Assembly: GCA_017652545.1 (NCBI GenBank) | Contig: JAGCAV010000349.1 | Coordinates: 1-8,223 of the forward strand | Length of the DNA: 8,223 nucleotides | Direction of reading: 5' to 3' | Origin: Lachnospiraceae bacterium | Lineage (GTDB): Bacteria; Bacillota_A; Clostridia; Lachnospirales; Lachnospiraceae | Shown here: positions 6,622-8,223 of the stretch, one piece after another | Layout: each line of letters starts with the position of its first letter | Numbering within the stretch: the stretch's first letter is position 1 | Position numbers and translations under genes: made by a program | Notes under the pieces: generated by a model | Told to the model about the DNA's origin: nothing | The model's database searches: none | The model's input: only the letters and a program-made list of their open reading frames with translations

Positions 6622-7187
6622 GAGAAGACCTGATCAGGCAGATCGAAGCATATCAGCCTTTCAATGAACAGGAGGCGCGGGATAAGGAGACGATCCTTCA
6701 GATGCTGAGGACTGTGGACAACATTTTTCTCCGGGATAATCTGCTGGCCCACATGACGGCTTCCGCCTGGGTCACGGACCCGGCACGGGCCCGGATCCTG
6801 ATGGCATATCATAACCTGTACAACTCCTGGGCCTGGCTCGGGGGACATGCAGACGGCAGTGAGGATCTGCTGCAGGTGGCTGTCAGGGAAGTCAGGGAGG
6901 AGAGCGGGATCGACAGGGTCAGGCCTGTCACGGAGGAGATCTTTTCCCTGGAGGTGCTGACGGTGGACGGCCATGAAAAAAGAGGTGTGTATGTCCCGTC
7001 CCATCTCCACCTGAACGTGACGTACCTGCTGGAAGCCGACAGCCGGCAACAGGTCCGCATGAAGGCGGATGAGAACAGCGCAGTCGGGTGGTTCTCTTTG
7101 GATGAGGCCGTTGAAAGATCGACGGAGCCGTGGTTTAAGACGCGGATCTACCGGAAACTGAATCAAAAACTGGCCGGAATGGCGTAA
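6618..7187 (+). CDS. NUDIX hydrolase
   Basis: 189-residue protein with a complete Nudix box, G-x5-E-x7-REVREESGI, at residues 76-98 (Gly 76, Glu 82, Arg 90, Glu 91, Glu 94, Glu 95); the glutamates hold the catalytic metal. The fold would cut a nucleoside diphosphate linked to some group X. About 45 residues of charged helix precede the beta-rich part, which starts near HMTASAWVTDP; NSWAWLGGHADG leads into the box. Nothing seen fixes the substrate; candidates are oxidised nucleotides, nucleotide sugars or cofactors. The gene starts inside the stop codon of the phosphatase gene (ATGA), so they share a transcript and translation is coupled. The end of the frame is followed by TTTTTT, but no convincing stem is present. 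Confidence 0.92.
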   Translation: MREDLIRQIEAYQPFNEQEARDKETILQMLRTVDNIFLRDNLLAHMTASAWVTDPARARILMAYHNLYNSWAWLGGHADGSEDLLQVAVREVREESGIDRVRPVTEEIFSLEVLTVDGHEKRGVYVPSHLHLNVTYLLEADSRQQVRMKADENSAVGWFSLDEAVERSTEPWFKTRIYRKLNQKLAGMA

Positions 7188-7254
7188 TTTTTTGCCCTTT
7201 CGGATTGTTTGCCTTATTTATTTCAAACTGGGATCAATTTCCCGGTCATTTTTC

Positions 7255-7283
7255 TTGAATGTTACGCTTCACAGTGTTATAAT
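7255..7283 (+). promoter_or_regulatory. Strong sigma-A promoter of the substrate-binding protein gene
   Basis: TTGAAT (7255-7260), a 17-base spacer and a perfect TATAAT (7278-7283), with an added TG one base before the -10. This is the best promoter in the window. Transcription should begin near 7290. The stretch 7188-7254 upstream shows no gene. Confidence 0.82.
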
Positions 7284-7289
7284 CGCTTT

Positions 7290-7384
7290 CGTGTAACCAG
7301 AAACAGATACCTGGCTCAGGCGCGGCGTGATCCTGCAGCGTGAGAAGGTTGAGTGTCAAATGTCATGTTTAGAAGGAGAGCAAT
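7290..7384 (+). other. 5' leader of the binding-protein gene, with possible stem-loops
   Basis: About 95 nt lie between the predicted start and the ATG. CCAG (from about 7297) can pair with CTGG, and CTCA-GG-CGC can pair with GCG-TGAG further on. The end carries the ribosome site AAGGAG (7373-7378). I cannot match this to a known riboswitch, and no terminator-like T-run is seen before the gene. Confidence 0.3.
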
Positions 7385-8223
7385 ATGAGGAAGAAATTAG
7401 TATCTGCTTTTGCAGCAACCTGCATGGCTCTGGCGATCGGCGCAGTTCCGGTCCTGGCAGAGACAGTTACCATCGGTGTTTATGAGCCGGCATCCGGAGA
7501 CAACGGAGCAGGCGGCAAACAGGAGACACTGGGTATGCAGTATGCCCAGAGCATCTGCCCCACCGTTGAGATCGGCGGCACCGAATATGATGTAGCGCTG
7601 GATATTGTTGACAACGAGTCTTCAAATGACAAGGGCCCGTCCGCTGCAGCCAAGCTGGTAGGCGACGGCGTTTCCGTAGTGCTCGGTTCCTATGGCTCCG
7701 GCGTATCCATCGCAGCCTCTGATATCTTCAGAGATGGCGGCGTTCCGGCCATCGGCGTGACCTGCACCAACCCGCAGGTAACCCAGGGCAACACCCACTA
7801 CTTCCGTATCTGCTTCCTTGATCCGTTCCAGGGAGAAGTTCTTGCGAACTTTGCGAGCGAGACCTTCGGCGCGAAGAAGGCATATGTGCTTGCGAAACTC
7901 GGCGATGACTATTCACAGGGCCTTGCCTACTACTTCACACAGGCTTTCGAAGGCCTGGGCGGCGAGACTGTGAAGGCTGACTTCCCGGAAGGAAACAGCG
8001 ACTTCACTTCCTACATCACAGATGCCAAGAATCAGGGCTGTGACGTATTCTTCACCCCGACCTCTACCGAGGCTGCCGCGCTTACGATCGAGCAGGCTGC
8101 CGCTCAGGGTCTTGAGATCCCGCTTCTGGCCGGCGACACCTGGGATTCCAACGTTATCCTGAACGCCGCTGAAGGCAAGAACGTGAATATCTATGTCACC
8201 ACCTTCTATCAGGAGGGCGGCGA
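7385..8223 (+). CDS. Branched-chain amino acid-type ABC transporter substrate-binding protein, 3'-truncated
   Basis: First 279 codons of a secreted solute-binding protein of the LivJ/LivK family (type I periplasmic-binding fold); the gene runs off the right edge. Start ATG 7385 follows AAGGAG. Residues 1-25 are a signal peptide (MRKKLVSAF..., cut probably after VLA), then the mature protein opens ETVTIGVYEPASG, the usual first strand. GSYGSG (101-106) is the ligand-loop region, GVTCTNPQVT follows near 125-134, and LAKLGDDYSQG begins the second lobe. Such proteins deliver Leu/Ile/Val or other small amides to a Liv-type ABC permease, whose genes would be expected downstream. No standard lipobox is seen: Cys 13 lies within the hydrophobic core and lacks the LxxC context, which is odd for a Gram-positive binding protein. 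Codons are mostly GCC, GGC, ACC and TCC, and the promoter is strong, both pointing to high expression. The true ligand is unproven. Confidence 0.92.
   Translation, partial: MRKKLVSAFAATCMALAIGAVPVLAETVTIGVYEPASGDNGAGGKQETLGMQYAQSICPTVEIGGTEYDVALDIVDNESSNDKGPSAAAKLVGDGVSVVLGSYGSGVSIAASDIFRDGGVPAIGVTCTNPQVTQGNTHYFRICFLDPFQGEVLANFASETFGAKKAYVLAKLGDDYSQGLAYYFTQAFEGLGGETVKADFPEGNSDFTSYITDAKNQGCDVFFTPTSTEAAALTIEQAAAQGLEIPLLAGDTWDSNVILNAAEGKNVNIYVTTFYQEGG

Noticed and set aside
6399..7166. 255-residue - strand frame opposite the phosphatase and NUDIX genes
   Set aside because: Both + strand genes have complete catalytic motifs and coupled starts; this frame crosses both and has no recognisable domain.
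7728..7916. Short - strand frame within the binding-protein gene
   Set aside because: Arg/Ser-rich shadow of a clearly coding + strand frame.

Overview
The window looks like chromosomal DNA of a low-to-mid GC Gram-positive anaerobe of the class Clostridia, plausibly a gut Lachnospiraceae or a relative. The evidence is indirect. Strong AGGAGG-type ribosome binding sites precede most genes, GC looks slightly above 50%, and the gene families (NHLM-type peptide exporters, an XRE regulator with a desulfoferrodoxin-like tail, an SSS symporter, a LivJ-like binding protein) are common in that group. No RNA gene, CRISPR array, insertion sequence or origin was found.

Left third (1-3698, + strand): the distal end of a peptide-export locus. 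It holds the C-terminal part of an exporter ABC subunit cut by the window edge, then a complete partner ABC protein whose N-terminal domain has no cysteine. Together they resemble the paired transporters of NHLM/NHLP bacteriocin (RiPP) systems. After them comes a short stretch (3249-3491) that reads as one small protein only if two compensating frameshifts are accepted. Then comes a 67-residue ORF (3495-3698) that ends in a textbook double-glycine leader (LSDEQIFDLAGG) followed by only ten Pro/Gly-rich residues. The simplest reading is a secreted-peptide cassette: precursor peptide plus the transporter pair that trims and exports it. The core peptide has no Ser, Thr or Cys and no modification enzyme is visible, so it would be an unusual product.

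Middle (3699-5951): a separately promoted regulator with an N-terminal HTH and a C-terminal domain resembling superoxide reductase/desulfoferrodoxin, with one iron-ligand position changed to Asp. A strong hairpin, usable in both directions, separates it from a convergent - strand gene for a sodium:solute symporter.

Right part (5952-8223, + strand): a divergent intergenic region with promoters on both strands and a palindrome overlapping the rightward promoter. Next is a two-gene operon, a low-molecular-weight protein tyrosine phosphatase overlapping a NUDIX hydrolase by ATGA. Last, a strong sigma-70-type promoter, a leader of about 95 nt, and the start of a branched-chain amino acid-type ABC substrate-binding protein that runs off the right edge.

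The most interesting block is 3249-3698 (candidate precursor peptide and broken or recoded small gene), followed by the HTH/desulfoferrodoxin-like fusion.
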